A stretch of DNA of 64,000 nucleotides from Amoebophrya sp. A120 (Eukaryota > Sar > Dinophyceae > Syndiniales > Amoebophryaceae). Position 1 is the stretch's first letter, and the number at the start of each line of letters is the position of its first letter. Of the stretch, positions 48,050-60,210 are shown one piece after another. Where the stretch lies: assembly GCA_905178155.1 (NCBI GenBank), contig CAJINV010000007.1, positions 283,279-347,278 of the forward strand, read 5' to 3'. A program made the position numbers and the translations under genes. Under the pieces are notes generated by a model that had not been told where the DNA came from, ran no database searches, and saw only the letters and a program-made list of their open reading frames with translations.

Positions 48050-50863
48050 TATAGTCGCGATTGTCTCTTCGGATTTAAAAGCTGTTGCTGATTCCTAAAT
48101 AAAAAAATGAAAATGACTAAAGTAAAAAAAATATAAACTAAGTAAGCAGCCTATGAGCGAAACCTGGTTAAAAGCAACCTGAAAAAGCTCTCGTCTGTAG
48201 GTAAGCAAATAAAACAAAAATAGCTTTTAAGAGAAATCTCGACGCAGAATGTACTGAATACTGAAGCTAAGTGGTTAAAAACGTAACCGGGAAGCTTGAG
48301 TAAACAAAACCAAAGTTGAAATACGATGGCGTGAAGATGAAAGAAAGGAAAATACTAAAACAGCGTAAAGGTTATTCCTCTGAGGAAAAAGTAAAACAAA
48401 CCGCTTGTCTGCGAGTAAAAGCACTCTCTGACAAGGAAAATGTAGGTTTACTTAGTACCGAGTCGTGTGATTTTGTGTAATATTTTCCTAGTTTTCTATG
48501 TTGTTCACCACACACAGAGTTTTGATGTCTAAGCAACTTCTGCAGTATTTTTTTCACGAGGGTTGGGTCCTGTTCTTCCAACGATTTCGATTTTATGATG
48601 ATGGGGGGAAGACTGCTCTTTCAGAATCATCAGAAGATTGTCTTTGAAACTACTACAAAACATCCCGATTTAATATTTCTGTTCAACACAACATCACGGA
48701 CCGACCAACAGTTCAGCTCCACAGACTGATTTATTATTTTTCGGATTTTTTGACATTGTCATTGTACCACAGAACGCAGATACAACGATTTTTTGTTCGA
48801 GGACGATTTTTGTCAATTTAAACGAAATCATTTCCGGATCTTCGCTGTTGGTACTTTAATACCACCCAAATGATCTCCCATCCGGCCATAATTTCCGGGG
48901 CCGCTTCTAAGTTTGTTAGTAGTTGTTGCACTTAATATACGATCTTGATCCGTACTTTATTTCTAAATTTTTGATCTCGCACGACGATTTTTCAACAATG
49001 ATTTTTTTTCACTAATTGTAATTCTATGGCCCGACACTACTCATAGTTGTAGAGGTACTTTTTACACGTCCTTGGTGCGCCAGCTCTGAGAATTTCCGAA
49101 GCTGCAACATCCTCGCTTAGACTGTGGATTTTCAGCACCTCAGAAAAAATATATTTCTGCTGCGCACATGAGCCGACCACTCAGGTGGAAATTATAAGGT
49201 CTCGATTTATTGCCTTTGTTTGATATTTACCGATTGTTGTAATATATCGTAGACATTTCTTCCCCCAGCACTTCTTTTCTCGTCGAACCGGCTGCAAGTG
49301 TCTCAAGAGGTGAACACAGATCCGAGAGGTGTACATGGGATGCCCTGCCAGGAAGAGGGCGACAGACTCGGAGCGCTCCGGCGTGAGGGCATTGGAGTAA
49401 AGTCAAATCCAAGTTGTGCGATCGCCGAAGTAAAGGAGCACCACGAGTCATTATGTCACATTGATTCACTTCGCGGTGCTTCTTCTTTCCCACGTCTTCT
49501 CAGACGAAATTGAATCAGTCGCGAGGACCTCCGCTATCATAAAGTAGAACTATAGAACTTTTACTCGGATTCTTCGCCCTTATAGATTATAGGGGCGCCC
49601 TTAGAAAATGAATTCTAGAAAAAAGGGCATCTAGAAACTTCCCCTAAGGGAGCTCCTAGGGGACGCCTCTAAGGGAACGCACTAAAGAAACAAAACGACT
49701 GGAAAGGCGGGGGCCAAAAGTCATGCGGCACAAAATAAACAAAACCCAGCGCGCGGAGTGGCCCGCGGGCCTCGCCCCATGGCCTGAAGAAATCGGAAAA
49801 AAAAAGCCGGGCCAGTTTTTAGCAGGCCTATTCTGGCTGCCCCCAAGCCCCGGCCGCGTTTGGGGGGGGGTAGGCGGGGGCGATAACCAGTGGCAAAACA
49901 AGATGGGGACGGTGGCGCCCGGATATCTGGGGATATATCTGGGGATATATCTGGGGATATATCTGGGGATATATCTGGGGATATATCTGGGGAGATATCT
50001 GGGGATATATCTGGGGAGGTATCTGGGGAGGTATCTGGGGAGGTATCTGGGGAGGTATCTGGGGAGGTATCTGGGGATATATCTGGGGATATATCTGGGG
50101 ATGTATCTGGGGATGTATCTGGGGATGTATCTGGGGATGTATCTGGGGATGTATCTGGGGATGTATCTGGGGATATGTCTGGGGATATATCCGGGGACAT
50201 ATCTTAGTTAGTAGGAGGGGGGGCCGTTCTAGGAGCGAGTTAGTTTTTTTTGGAAGAGGCCCCAGCAGGCGAGCTACTTGGGAATGATTGAAGGGGCCGG
50301 CGAAACGGCAGGGGAGGCGCTGCGGGTGGTCCTGCCTAGAAATGAGACAGCCCACAAGAGGGCAATCAGGGCAAGGCTCGCGGCCGGGTGAGGGCGAGCT
50401 AGAAGCTGAGCTCAGGGAACGAAAGCGGGCGCGCCCCCTAATGTGGGCCGCTACTAGGGCAGGGCGTTACTAGCAAGCGCGTGCCCGGTTTGCCATGCTA
50501 AAACCGCCCGCCGGGTTTCTAGTAGTGGCCGCGTTTGCGCTAGGTAGCAAATTCCCAATGGTAAGAGTCTTACGACTAGCCTGCGCCCCCACGCTCGCCA
50601 AGTTTTTTCCTTGGTGTTTGCATTTAGACTTACTAGACGACCTATCGCCGGCGTCCTGGACGCCGGCGTAGTAGTCTAGTACACTTACAAATGCAGAGTT
50701 GATGTTGATGTTGTACACATTATGTCTAAAAGTCTTCTTAGAATCTGCAATAAATCATCCAAAGCATGTAGGATCACCAGTTTGATGACCTCATCTTTCC
50801 CAGCGGCTGGTGTCTCTCTGTTGTTCTTTTCCCTTTCTACACATCAGTCAGTCAGTAGCACTA
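48050..50863. other. Intergenic gap
   Basis: AT-rich to about 49250, with no introner. A minus-strand 88-codon frame (49227-49493) and a plus-strand frame over the same bases are both unconvincing. Short G/C-run repeats (CTAAGGGAGCTCCTAGGGG) lie near 49645-49675. The 12-bp satellite follows. The rest is GC-richer and unrecognised. Confidence 0.5.
49920..50205 (+). repeat. 12-bp tandem satellite (TATCTGGGGATA)
   Basis: About 24 head-to-tail copies, with sub-blocks in which the last two bases are TA, GG or TG. Because 12 is divisible by 3, frames stay open on both strands (for example ISGD or SPDT repeats). These are not taken as genes. Confidence 0.9.
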
Positions 50864-53800
50864 CTACAGAACCACCACTGGTCGCAGCTGTTTTTGGTTC
50901 TGCGCCGCTTCTGGTTCCTCCGGGCGCTTCTGCGCCCAAAACGGACTGCAGTTCTTGGAAGCGTGGAATTCAATATTTCTGGCGGTGGTCAAGAACCTGT
51001 TCGGCTCTTGTTGCTGTTCCACCCTCGCAGCAGTGGTATCAATATCAAATGTAAAAATGTCTGGATCTGGAAAATTGGAACTTGTGATGCTGCATTTGGA
51101 TGGCAAAAAAATCTGTATTGCATGAGCACAAAGGGAATGCAATTTTTGCTACGCGGAGATGGCATTTGTAATGCGGAATAGGCATCAAGAAGGCCTCAAA
51201 AAGTCTGTGATGCTAGGGCACGCATCACAGACATCAAGACTTACGCAAAACCTGCATGATAAGTCTAGAAAATTTCCAGACCCAGACATTTTTGCATTTG
51301 ATAATCGGTTCGCAACGTGTTGAGAAACCCGCTCTGGGACGGTTCCGTCTTCGGCTTCAGCATGATCGTAAAGGCGTTGACTATATCAACTGCAAAAGTG
51401 TCGGGGTCTGGACGAGCGCCAGACTTGTCACGCAGGTTTTCCATGACCCATGAGGTCTGGTATGTAGGACATAGCATGACAGATTCTGTGAGAGTTCTAT
51501 CATGCCTATACTGCATGAGAAACTGCCTCTCGATTAGGTCAAAAGTGAACAGCTTTTGGTAATCATGCAACACAGATTTTTACATGATATAGATCTAGCA
51601 TGACAAGTTGCTTTGTTCCATTTTTGCATTTGATAGACAACCTCTGCGTCATCCGCTACCTGGATGGCCGTGTCGACAAACACCTTCTCCTCTGGATCGT
51701 GAATAAAAAGCCCGTAAACCCCCGCGCCGAACAGCTTGTGATCCTTTCCCGTCGCCCGGTAGCCCGTGTAGGGCGGCGGAAGCTCGTGGGGTAAGGGCTT
51801 TGCTACGTGTTTGAAGATAGAAGACTTAATATTTTGTTGCCCCTGGTGTCGATCCACGGAGCTCTTACCCACTAGTACTTCTCCTTGGGAAGCAGCGGCT
51901 GGCACAACCTCGACGTCCCCGTCTCCTGCCGGAGAAGTACGAGGACCAAGTAGTGGTGGCGCAGCACAAGAAAATTGATCTCGTCCATCGGCGGAAGTAG
52001 CGGAAAACCCCCAATCCGGCTGGATGTCTATCAAAGGAAAAACAGCCCCCACCTCATACTCAAAAGACAATAATCATAATGGATTTGTGTACACGAATGA
52101 GCTTTGTGTAGTTGCAGCAAGACCTCTTTGTCGGTATATTCTAACCCTATTTGGGTACGCATCCGGCTAGCAGCTACTTAAGCATGAGAAACAAGTCTGA
52201 CATAGGCGAAAACGCATGACAGACTCGCTGCACAATGCGCCACATGGGTGCCGTTTGGTGCCTTGTACGCAAGACAGAGCTGATTTGTGGTCACAACTCA
52301 GCATCACAAATTTTCTTTCGGATACGGGGAGGGGACATTTTTCCTTATGATACTGTCGTAGGGGAGTTCGCACTGGTAGAAAACCGTTTTCCCGAAATCC
52401 CCGGTCCACTCCTATCCTGTGTAAATAAAACGTTCCCACTCCAGATTCAAGATCAGGATCGCGCAACACAAATCGAGAAGTTTTGGGAATCACGCAAGAA
52501 AGGTTTTTCTCTGCATTGTAAGTGCAGTTTCGCAAGCACAGCCGTGGATCACAGAGCCATCTACCTATCCTGTCTGCAGCACGACAAGTTCCAAAGCACG
52601 ACTGGAATAATCACTATTCTTGCCTCTCATCTTCATCATGGGGATGCGCACTACAAATCTCTCTTTGACTGCAAATCTGCATCACAACTCTAGGGAGGTG
52701 GGGACGTTTTTACGTATCGATAACTCGACCTGGTTCTTCAGCAAATGTTCGACCGCAAGGCCGTACGCCGCCACGTGATTCCCTTTCACCCGCAACCCGG
52801 TGTAGGCCGGATTCTGTCCGTTCCCGATCTGCCCAGTCTTGGCGTGGTCCGCGCGCCAGCCCCAGTAATTCTCGAGTACTAGGTATGCTCTGCAAAAGTA
52901 TCGTACTCGTAGTAATTGCTGTCATGCATGATGAATCTCCTTTCCAAGGGAAAACAGCATTACAAGTTTCATTTGTCATGCTAAGCAAATTTGTAATGCA
53001 ATTTCTACTAGTACGATATCGCTTTTGCCATGCATACAACGAAACTGCGGTCGATTTCCAGCATGGTGTCCACGGCACGAAAATCTTCGCTCGGGTCCTG
53101 GTTGTCGCCACCCTATCAAATGCAAATATGTCGGGGAGGTCTGGAGACTTGTATGTAATGCTTGGTTGGGAATAGTGCATGCTCTGTAGCGCACAGCCTT
53201 GCATGAGAAATAAGGCCAGCGCCGCTTAGTGTTGCGTTTTCCGCATGACAAAGACAACCTGCGTCTTTGCATGACAGGCAAGAGGCCCTTTTCCTGCTCA
53301 TGCAACACAGATTTAAGAGTCATGCTCATGCCAGACAAGCATGACAAAAGTGCATTCTTCCAGACTCAGACATATTTGCAATGCCTACACCAACGCGGAT
53401 TACAATGTCCTGCAGGACCGCCGTGTTGATGCGGCTGGGCGTTACTTCATTCGCGGCCATCGCCTCCTTTATGTGCGCTGCCGTACTAGTAGAACTAGCA
53501 GCAGCAGCTACGCCAGTTTTATCATAATTCTTTGCTCTGTGCTGGCCCCCTTCCCCGGCGTCCTCGAACTCCTCTCCACGTGGCAGCAGCTTCGGTCTTT
53601 TGTGCTCAGGACCAACTTTTTTAGCAGTTGTTGGACTCGGTTTAGACATACAAGAATCTTCTTTATCTTCCCTAGCAGCACACACTGCTGAAGGAACACT
53701 ACATCCTGAGCCTTCGGGGGGAGGAATCAAATCAGAACCAGAAGATCCCCCAGAACCAGATCCTTCAACCCCCCGAGAGGATAAAAACGCCCTGAGTCTA

Positions 53801-56800
53801 GTACTTCTTGACGGACATGATATCGAACGACCAAGGACCGACCACCTAGGGGACAAACTGAGACCCCGCAGTCTCTTCGAAAGGCTATTGACGGCCTCGT
53901 CGTCGACGGGTGCGCCGCTGGCACCACAATTTTCAGGACCACCAATATTCGCCGTTGTATCACCATGAGTCTCATGATCTACTTGTTCTTCTATCTGCAT
54001 TCTACTAGTTGCACAGCCACTACAGTGATGATTTGTGCCTTGCTCTACTACTCCTTCCATAGCGCCAGTAGCATCGGGACGAGCACTACTAGTAGTACTA
54101 TTGACAAGGCCATGTTGGCCATGCTGCTGCATTTCATTTTGATGTCCTGCTCGGCTGTCTTCACTGCTAAATAAACAATCTCCTGCACGGCCATACGATT
54201 CTTGTTTTCGATCTTCCGCCGTTTCGACATATATTTCCGGCTCCATGACGCGCAACAATCGGGTGTAGCTGAGATTCTCTCCCTGCTTTTCTTGCGGCTC
54301 ACCGTTCATTTCCGTTTCCACCAGCCCCGACCCCTTTCCAGGCTGCAGGGTGAGCCCGGCAACGATAGGGGAAGCGGCCTTGATTTCCATCGCCGGGAAA
54401 GTGCCAAGCGTCTCCAGCATGGCAAACCCGAGACCAAGCAAAACCGGGCGGCGGGTAAGAGAGGACAAAGGCTGTTCTTCACCTCCTGCTCCGGCGGTTT
54501 CGAAAACCTATTGGCAATACAAGAAGCAAGTATAGATCGATAAGATGGAGCATTGCAGACCATGTCTTCGTGTCGTGAGGCATGCTGATAAAAACAAAAA
54601 TGTTGAGAAAACTTGTACATGTTTGAGTAAAAGTACTATCACAAACGAAACACCACCTCGACCGTTTTGAAGATTTCTAGCTGCGCATAATACTATACAT
54701 AGGTACCTGAATCGGCTCGGTGAGTTGGTAGATGCCCGGCGTGAAGACGATGTCTTTCTTCTCCACATTTAACTTGTGATTGATCACCTTCGCAACCTGT
54801 TCCATCTCTGGCCGGGCAACAAAAATGTTTGAAAAGGGCCGGGTCTCTTCCGCACGGAGGATGGTTTCAGCTGCAGCAGGAGCAGTACCTTGCTGGTGAT
54901 GTTCTTCAGCATTTATTTCCTCTCGGTAGGTCAAAGCGGGGACTCTCAAGTAGTACCCACTGGATAGTACACGACGACGGCGGTGCAGATGGGAGTCCGA
55001 GCAGTCCTCGTCGCTGCCGGAGTTCTGCTTCTTCGCCGATGAACATTCTCCTTCGCGTGGTTCATCGTGGTCGTTCCCACTTTCGTAAAAAATGTACGGC
55101 TTCGACTGGAAAACGAACCCGTGGTTTTTGCTATTGGGTGAAGATTTTTTTGCAGTAGTAGCGGTGGACGCAACTGTCCTCGTCGACAAAAGTACCTGCG
55201 TGACGGCTGCGTTGGGGTTCACTTTGTCCAACGGGCCTCCGCGGTGGGATGATGCACTTCTTTTCATCTTCTCGGTAGAAGAGGAATCCCGATCCTCTCC
55301 AAACCCGAAGTCACACTGCAGCCCGACGAAGCTCCAAGCACCGCCACTGGCCCCTTTTTCCGCTTTGGTGTTCACAAACAGGAACTGCTGTTGGCTGCCC
55401 AGCGCTAGCTATGCATTGCAAATTGTATGTCTTGATCTCTGGAAGGTTTGTCACGATTGTCTTGCATGCAGTTGACATCTGAAGGGTTTGTAATACGTGA
55501 TGTCGTGTCCAGGAAGAAAAGACCCTTATTTTGCCAGGCGTGCAGTAGCATGCAGAGAACGCATGACAACATAAATAGCGCAAATATTTCTCTATGCTTT
55601 GCGGCGCAACATAAAAGTAGCTACACGGCATTCACTATTCACATCCCAGCATTTTTAGTACAAGTTTCCAGACATTCAGAGAAGATATTTGCGAATGATA
55701 CCAGCTATCCTGTGCAAAAGTATCGTACTCGTATCAATGCTAATGCAAGTCTTGCATTACAAACCTTGTTCTCAAGGAAGATTAGCATTACAAATTTTCT
55801 TTCTCATGCTAAGGAAATTATTTGTAATGCATTTATACGAGTACGATACTTTTGCAGTGCATACCAGCTCCCCCCTCACCAAAACGTCTGCCATGAAGCC
55901 ACCGCTGGTGTTTCCGTAGTATTGCAAGGAAAAATCCCCCCTCCCCATACTGAAAAGGTATATTTTTGGAAATTTGCGATGCTGATTTGTGGCCACGAAT
56001 CGGGTCTATCTTGCAAGAAAGCAAAGCCAGAGCCTTCGCCGCTTTACGCCGGCGATTTGTAATGCTGCTGCGCTGACAGGGCAGACGTCTGCCATGCTGA
56101 GCGCCCGCCTCTAGCCAGCCCCTTCCAGGCTTTGCATCTGCCTGCAGTCCTCTACTGCAAGACAAAGCTGATTTGTGTACGCAAATCCCGCAACACAGAT
56201 TGTCACTTTGATACGGAGAGGTGGGATTTTTCCTTTTGATACGTAGTCAGGGGTATTCATCTTGAGATGCAGGGATTGCAGGGAGCGGGTCGGTGGTGGA
56301 TCCTGGTCTTTTCCATCTTCACTGTGATCAAAGAACAAGCGCTGCTTGTTCTTTTCTTTTTCTACTGCTTGTCGTTGTTCTTGTCCTTCTTCAGCTTCGT
56401 CGTCTTCGTCGGAAGTACTGTCATCACAGTACCCCGGAACATCTTTCACGGGGCCATACATGAAACCCTTGAAGGGGTCCGCCTTCCCGCACATGTCCTG
56501 AAACATCATCAAGCGAAAGTCTCCATCAACAATTAACCTCCGAAACGGGCTTGCCTGCGAGACCGCGGCGTTAACCGCCCCGAGAATCCGCATGTTTTCC
56601 ACGGACCGCCAGAAGTTGCAGGTGCCGCCGGGCCCGAAGGTGAACTCGCTGGCGTTCGGGATTTGCAGATGCTGAATTTTTATCCTATGCAAAAGCATCG
56701 TACTCGTATTGCAACCATGCATCACAGATCTTTCTCTTAAGGTAAATCCGCATTTTCTCATGCTGAGAAATTTTGTAATGCATTTATACGAGTACGATTA

Positions 56801-59622
56801 TACTTTTGCAATGCATAATTTTCACTTGATCAGCCGTCTCCCCAAGCCCGTAGTACGCTTGATAGTACCCCGGAGTGATGGAAATGTCTCTATAATTTCC
56901 CGGTTTGAACAACACTTGCACCCGCGACTGGTCCGATCGGTCAAACTCGCGACCCGGGTACGTGGGGATCTCGGTGTCCCGGAAGTTGTTCACAGATATC
57001 CTGTTTGGTTCGTCGCGCTTCAAATTGTCGAAAAGCTGCTCGTATGAACTGCAAAAGTATCGTACTCGTATAAATGCATTACAAATTTCCTCAGCATGTA
57101 ATGCTGATTTGCTTTCACAAAAAAAATTTGTGATGCAAGACTTGCATTTATACGAGTACGATACTTTTGCACAGGATAGCTCGCTCAATCTATTCGCCTT
57201 GTGCGGGATCCTCGCGAACTGACGGCCCTTATAAAAAGGAAAGATGCCCCCCCATATCGAAAACGAAATTTGTGATGCTGGACTTCCGCACAGTCTTGCA
57301 GTAGAGGACTGCAGGCCCATATCATGCCAATGTCGAGCGGCTTTGGCCTAGGCCCTTAGCATGAGGAACGCGAACGTCTATGCTGTAGGACCGACAACAT
57401 TACCAACCGCCTGCATAATGGGGCGGAGCCCATGTCGTTGCTTTCTAACAAGACAAACACGATTTGTGGCCACATATCAGCATCACAAATTCGCTGAGGC
57501 GTTCCTTTTCCATACGGGGAGGTGGGATTTTTCCTGACGATAGTCCTGGCTGGGACGCTCACGGTTGCTCAGGATAGAGGATTTCTGCAGGCATTTGGGG
57601 TAGAACTTCTCCCCTCCAGTGGATACACTGCTGCGTGAACACCGACGACCGGATGAATCTTTATGTTTACCATCATCTAATATCTCGTCGCTAATATTTC
57701 TATCCGCGGGGGCTTGCTCTTGACGGTCTTTTCCACCAGAACAAGGTCTTGTTTCTAATACTGTAGAAGAAGCTCTACTTCTGCATTTCTGTTCCATCTC
57801 CTTCAGCAGCAATAGCCCCTTTTCCGGGCACGACCCCCGTTCCAGTGCGTAACCCAGAGAGTCCTGTCCGCCCCAAATGTTTCGCTCGATGTTCGTTTCG
57901 AAATTCCAGGGAAACCAAGGCTGGTCCTTTGGGTAATTCGGCCGGGGCTTTCCTTCAGAGAAGATGTTATCCAAGACTGTCTGCAGATTTTTCGTTTCCG
58001 CATCATTCTTCGGCGGCTCGATAACAACAACGTGGTGGCCCCAGTCCGGGTGCATAGGCTCCACCTCGTCGCAGTTGTTGTATAATTGTGCGTAAGAAAA
58101 ACGTGTGTGTCCCCTTCCACTCCGAGACTTCTTGCTATGCATACTTATTTGCATGCCCAGATTGTTGTAAGTATCTCATGCGCAGTTGGAGCCTGATGTT
58201 AAGCAGCAGTTTCTTATGCTGTCTGGAACTTTTTGGTGATCCTCTAATCAGCAAAAAGAGCCACTTAGATTTGTGATGCCTCTGCACTAGCCAACCATCG
58301 GACATCAATCCTAGAGACACAAACTTGTCAGGAGGCCAGATATTACTTACCCAATAAACCTTGTTGGTTTGTGTTGCAAAATTCCTATGCTCACTCTGGG
58401 CTGGGGACCACGTCGCTACTTTTGCTCAGGATATTATGTCTTGTCCTTGTCTATTTTCCTCTTCTGCCACAAAGAACTTGGACAACATCCGGACGTCTTG
58501 ATGCGCATTACCAACAAGGAGATCATGATCTACTTCATGTTCGTCATCATCTGGCACACCTGCAGAAGTAGATCCCGTCTTCAAAACAGCCGCCGAAACT
58601 ACTGGTGCGCCGGCACTTGTTTTTCCGGACCACAACGGGAAATAAGAACCACAAAAAAGTTCCGCCGTAAAGAATATGCATTGCAAAAATGTCTGGGTCT
58701 GGAAAAATGTAGGACTTGTTATGCTTGTCTGGCATGCCTCTTGGATCTACTGTGATGCGTAAGCAGGAACGGGGCCTCTTGCCTGTCATGCAAAAACGCA
58801 GTTTGCCATGCAGAAAACGAAACACATGGCAGTGCAAAAACTTGTCATGCTTGGCTGCATATTTTAGTGCGCCCACCATTCAGAGATTTGCATCACAAAT
58901 TTCCAGACCCAGACATTTTTGCATTTGATAAAGAACAGCTGCAGTGCTGTTCCCGCCGCAAAGGAAATCATCGTCCTGAAGACCGCAGACCGAGCTATAT
59001 CAAGGTGAAAAAAAATTCCCCCTCCCCATATTAAAATCGAAATCTGTGATGCGGGACTTGTGTACACAGCTCGAGTCTGTCTTGCAGTAGAGGACTGCGC
59101 GCAGATCCGAGGCCTAGGCTGGGGCCTTTTGCTGTAGGCGCCTCGCATGACAGACATCTTCCTTATAGGCCTTACCGCATTACAAATCGCCTGCATAGCG
59201 TGCCGGACTGTCTGCACTTGCCTTCATGCAAGACAGACAGCATTCGTGGTCACAAATTTGCATGGCAAATCTTCAAGAAGGATGCACTTTCGATATGGGG
59301 AACGAAATTTTTCCGCACAATAAGCTAGTCCGGACGAAGGTAGTTCGCGATGGAAAGAGCATGTGTCTTCCCCAGCAGCACGACGAGCGGAAAACTTCCA
59401 ACGTGGAGAATCTTCACGAGCGGAGGTGCGACGTCGACTTTCGGTGCTACGCAAATGGAGGCTGGTGAATATTTTCCTCTTATTTTTTCCAACCAGGAGG
59501 ACACTGCGAGAAGGCGAATTTGTTTCCGAAAACTGTTGTGTCTGTCCTGGGACAAAATTTTTTTGCTGGCTAAAAATAAACGACATTTTGTATTGCTTTA
59601 CTCCAGGTAGTTGCACTTGCAA
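50864..59622 (-). CDS. Right-handed beta-helix protein, bacterial 'coagulation factor 5/8 type domain' family-like
   Basis: Exons: 59622-59323, 58997-58931, 58674-58434, 58080-57543, 57229-57179, 57042-56818, 56680-56242, 55919-55864, 55409-54707, 54507-53388, 53113-53037, 52883-52723, 52412-52353, 52028-51636, 51383-51304, 51042-50864; about 1,540 residues. Motifs come in the order I recall for this secreted bacterial family: VVVIEPP, VLFKPGNYRDI, GYYQAYYGLG (about 450), NFWRSVENM (495), AVSQASPFRR, SGGFMAD (615), GSQQQFLF, then a second coil set FTPGIYQL (845), VLLGLGFAML (885), IRVGGDN, NYWGWRADHA (1268), YGLAVEHLLKNQV and VFYQCELPYD (1320). Long acidic or Ser-rich inserts interrupt the coils. 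The start could be the Met at 59622 or at 59586; a hydrophobic segment near residue 110 may be a signal or anchor. It holds 15 introners and one ordinary GT-AG intron. The biochemical role of the family is not known to me; right-handed beta-helices often bind or cleave polysaccharide. Confidence 0.85.
51043..51303. mobile_element. Introner A28 (family A); last intron of the beta-helix gene
   Basis: 261 bp; ends TATCAAATGTAAA / TTTGCATTTGATA. Flanks ATCAA / ATCGG. Joins NTLRTD to TTAARV. Confidence 0.85.
51384..51635. mobile_element. Introner A29 (family A) with a deletion in the right TIR
   Basis: 252 bp. The right end reads GTTCCATTTTTGCATTTGATA, lacking the GACCCAGACA block present in its close relative 6001-6276. 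Flanks GACTA / GACAA. Splicing EVV to NAFTIM still keeps the frame. Confidence 0.84.
52029..52352. mobile_element. Introner C11 (family C)
   Basis: 324 bp; flanks ATGTC / CTGTC (4 of 5). Joins CELPYD to IQPDWG. Confidence 0.87.
52413..52722. mobile_element. Introner B14 (family B, diverged)
   Basis: 310 bp; left TATCCTGTGTAAATAAAACG, right TTTTTACGTATCGATA. Flanks ACTCC / ACTCG (4 of 5). Joins KNQVE to WTGDFG. Confidence 0.84.
52884..53036. mobile_element. Introner E6 (family E)
   Basis: 153 bp; left TATGCTCTGCAAAAGTATCG, right CTTTTGCCATGCATA. No clear duplication. Joins DRSFV to LVLENYWG, as the family requires. Confidence 0.83.
53114..53387. mobile_element. Introner A30 (family A)
   Basis: 274 bp; right terminus mutated to GCCTA. 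Weak flanks (CACCC / CACCA). Joins VIRVG to GDNQDP. Confidence 0.85.
54508..54706 (-). other. Conventional GT-AG spliceosomal intron in the beta-helix gene
   Basis: On the minus strand the donor reads CAG|GTACCTATG and the acceptor CCAATAG|GTTTTCG. Splicing joins EPIQ to VFETAGAGG and continues into VLLGLGFAML, restoring the order expected for the beta-helix family. It has no inverted-repeat ends, no duplication and none of the introner core words. It is the only ordinary intron I found. Confidence 0.8.
55410..55700. mobile_element. Introner A31 (family A, diverged), stacked on E7
   Basis: 291 bp; left TATGCATTGCAAATTG, right ATTTGCGAATGATA. The inner GGGTCTGG is lost. Flanks CTAGC / CCAGC (4 of 5). 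Only CCAGC separates it from the next introner. Confidence 0.78.
55706..55863. mobile_element. Introner E7 (family E)
   Basis: 158 bp; perfect duplication CCAGC. Removing E7, CCAGC and A31 together joins LVRGEL to ALGSQQQ. Confidence 0.87.
55920..56241. mobile_element. Introner C12 (family C)
   Basis: 322 bp; duplication CGTAG. Joins NTPDY to GNTSGG. Confidence 0.88.
56681..56817. mobile_element. Introner E8 (family E)
   Basis: 137 bp; duplication ATTTT. Left end TATCCTATGCAAAAGCATCG. Confidence 0.87.
57043..57178. mobile_element. Introner E9 (family E)
   Basis: 136 bp, the shortest element; duplication GCTCG. Joins NRLSE to QLFDN. Confidence 0.88.
57230..57542. mobile_element. Introner C13 (family C)
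   Basis: 313 bp; left TATAAAAAGGAAAGATGCC. Flanks GCCCT / GTCCT (4 of 5). Confidence 0.85.
58081..58433. mobile_element. Introner B15 (family B, diverged)
   Basis: 353 bp; left TATAATTGTGCGTAAG, right TACTTTTGCTCAGGATA. No clear duplication. The exact splice is uncertain, though both flanking exons are clear. Confidence 0.72.
58675..58930. mobile_element. Introner A32 (family A)
   Basis: 256 bp; duplication AAGAA. Joins LQLFF to TAELF. Confidence 0.88.
58998..59322. mobile_element. Introner C14 (family C); first intron of the beta-helix gene
   Basis: 325 bp; duplication AGCTA. Left TATCAAGGTGAAAAAAAATTC, right TTTTTCCGCACAATA. Confidence 0.86.
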
Positions 59623-60210
59623 GAACTCTGGTCACAACAATAATCAACACAAAAATATCAAAAAAGAGACAGTAATAGACAGTAGACACAGAGTGACAAC
59701 TTACACAAGCGGACCTCCGCGAACGGGAAAAACTCTTCCGGTGTTCGTGTTTGTCGACTTGTAAACTAGCCCTGTCCTACTAAATCCACTTCACCTTCTT
59801 GCTAAGTTCATCTAGAGGTTGACATGGAGTTGAAAAAAAAATGATTTAGTCGATGTCTAACAAGGTACTACCCTACGTGCTTATTGTTAAAAGTATGTTG
59901 ACCGGCACGCAAGACGTGTTGAGATTACTATTTAAAAGTACTATGCTCGACGTATTGAGATTGAGATTGACCCAGCCAGCCGCGTCCAGGAAAATCATTC
60001 ACATTTGTGTTTTTTATCAACTGGCACCTCTGACGGGAGGACGAGGAAGTTTTTCTTTCTCCATGTCTATGTATGTAGCCGCGTTTTATTTTTCTTGACT
60101 TGCTATACGACTAGTTTTTCTAACCGCCCCTCTATATTTAGTACCAACTTCGACTTCTGAACGGGAAAAAGCTTTCCGATGTTCGCCGAAGGGTATTTGT
60201 TTTTGAAGAA

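Noticed and set aside
49227-49513. Overlapping 71- and 88-codon frames on opposite strands
   Set aside because: There is no domain, no supporting context and no way to choose a strand; left as intergenic.
49721-50355. Open frames of 105-175 codons over the 12-bp satellite
   Set aside because: The repeat length is a multiple of three, so all frames stay open; the proteins are 4-residue repeats.
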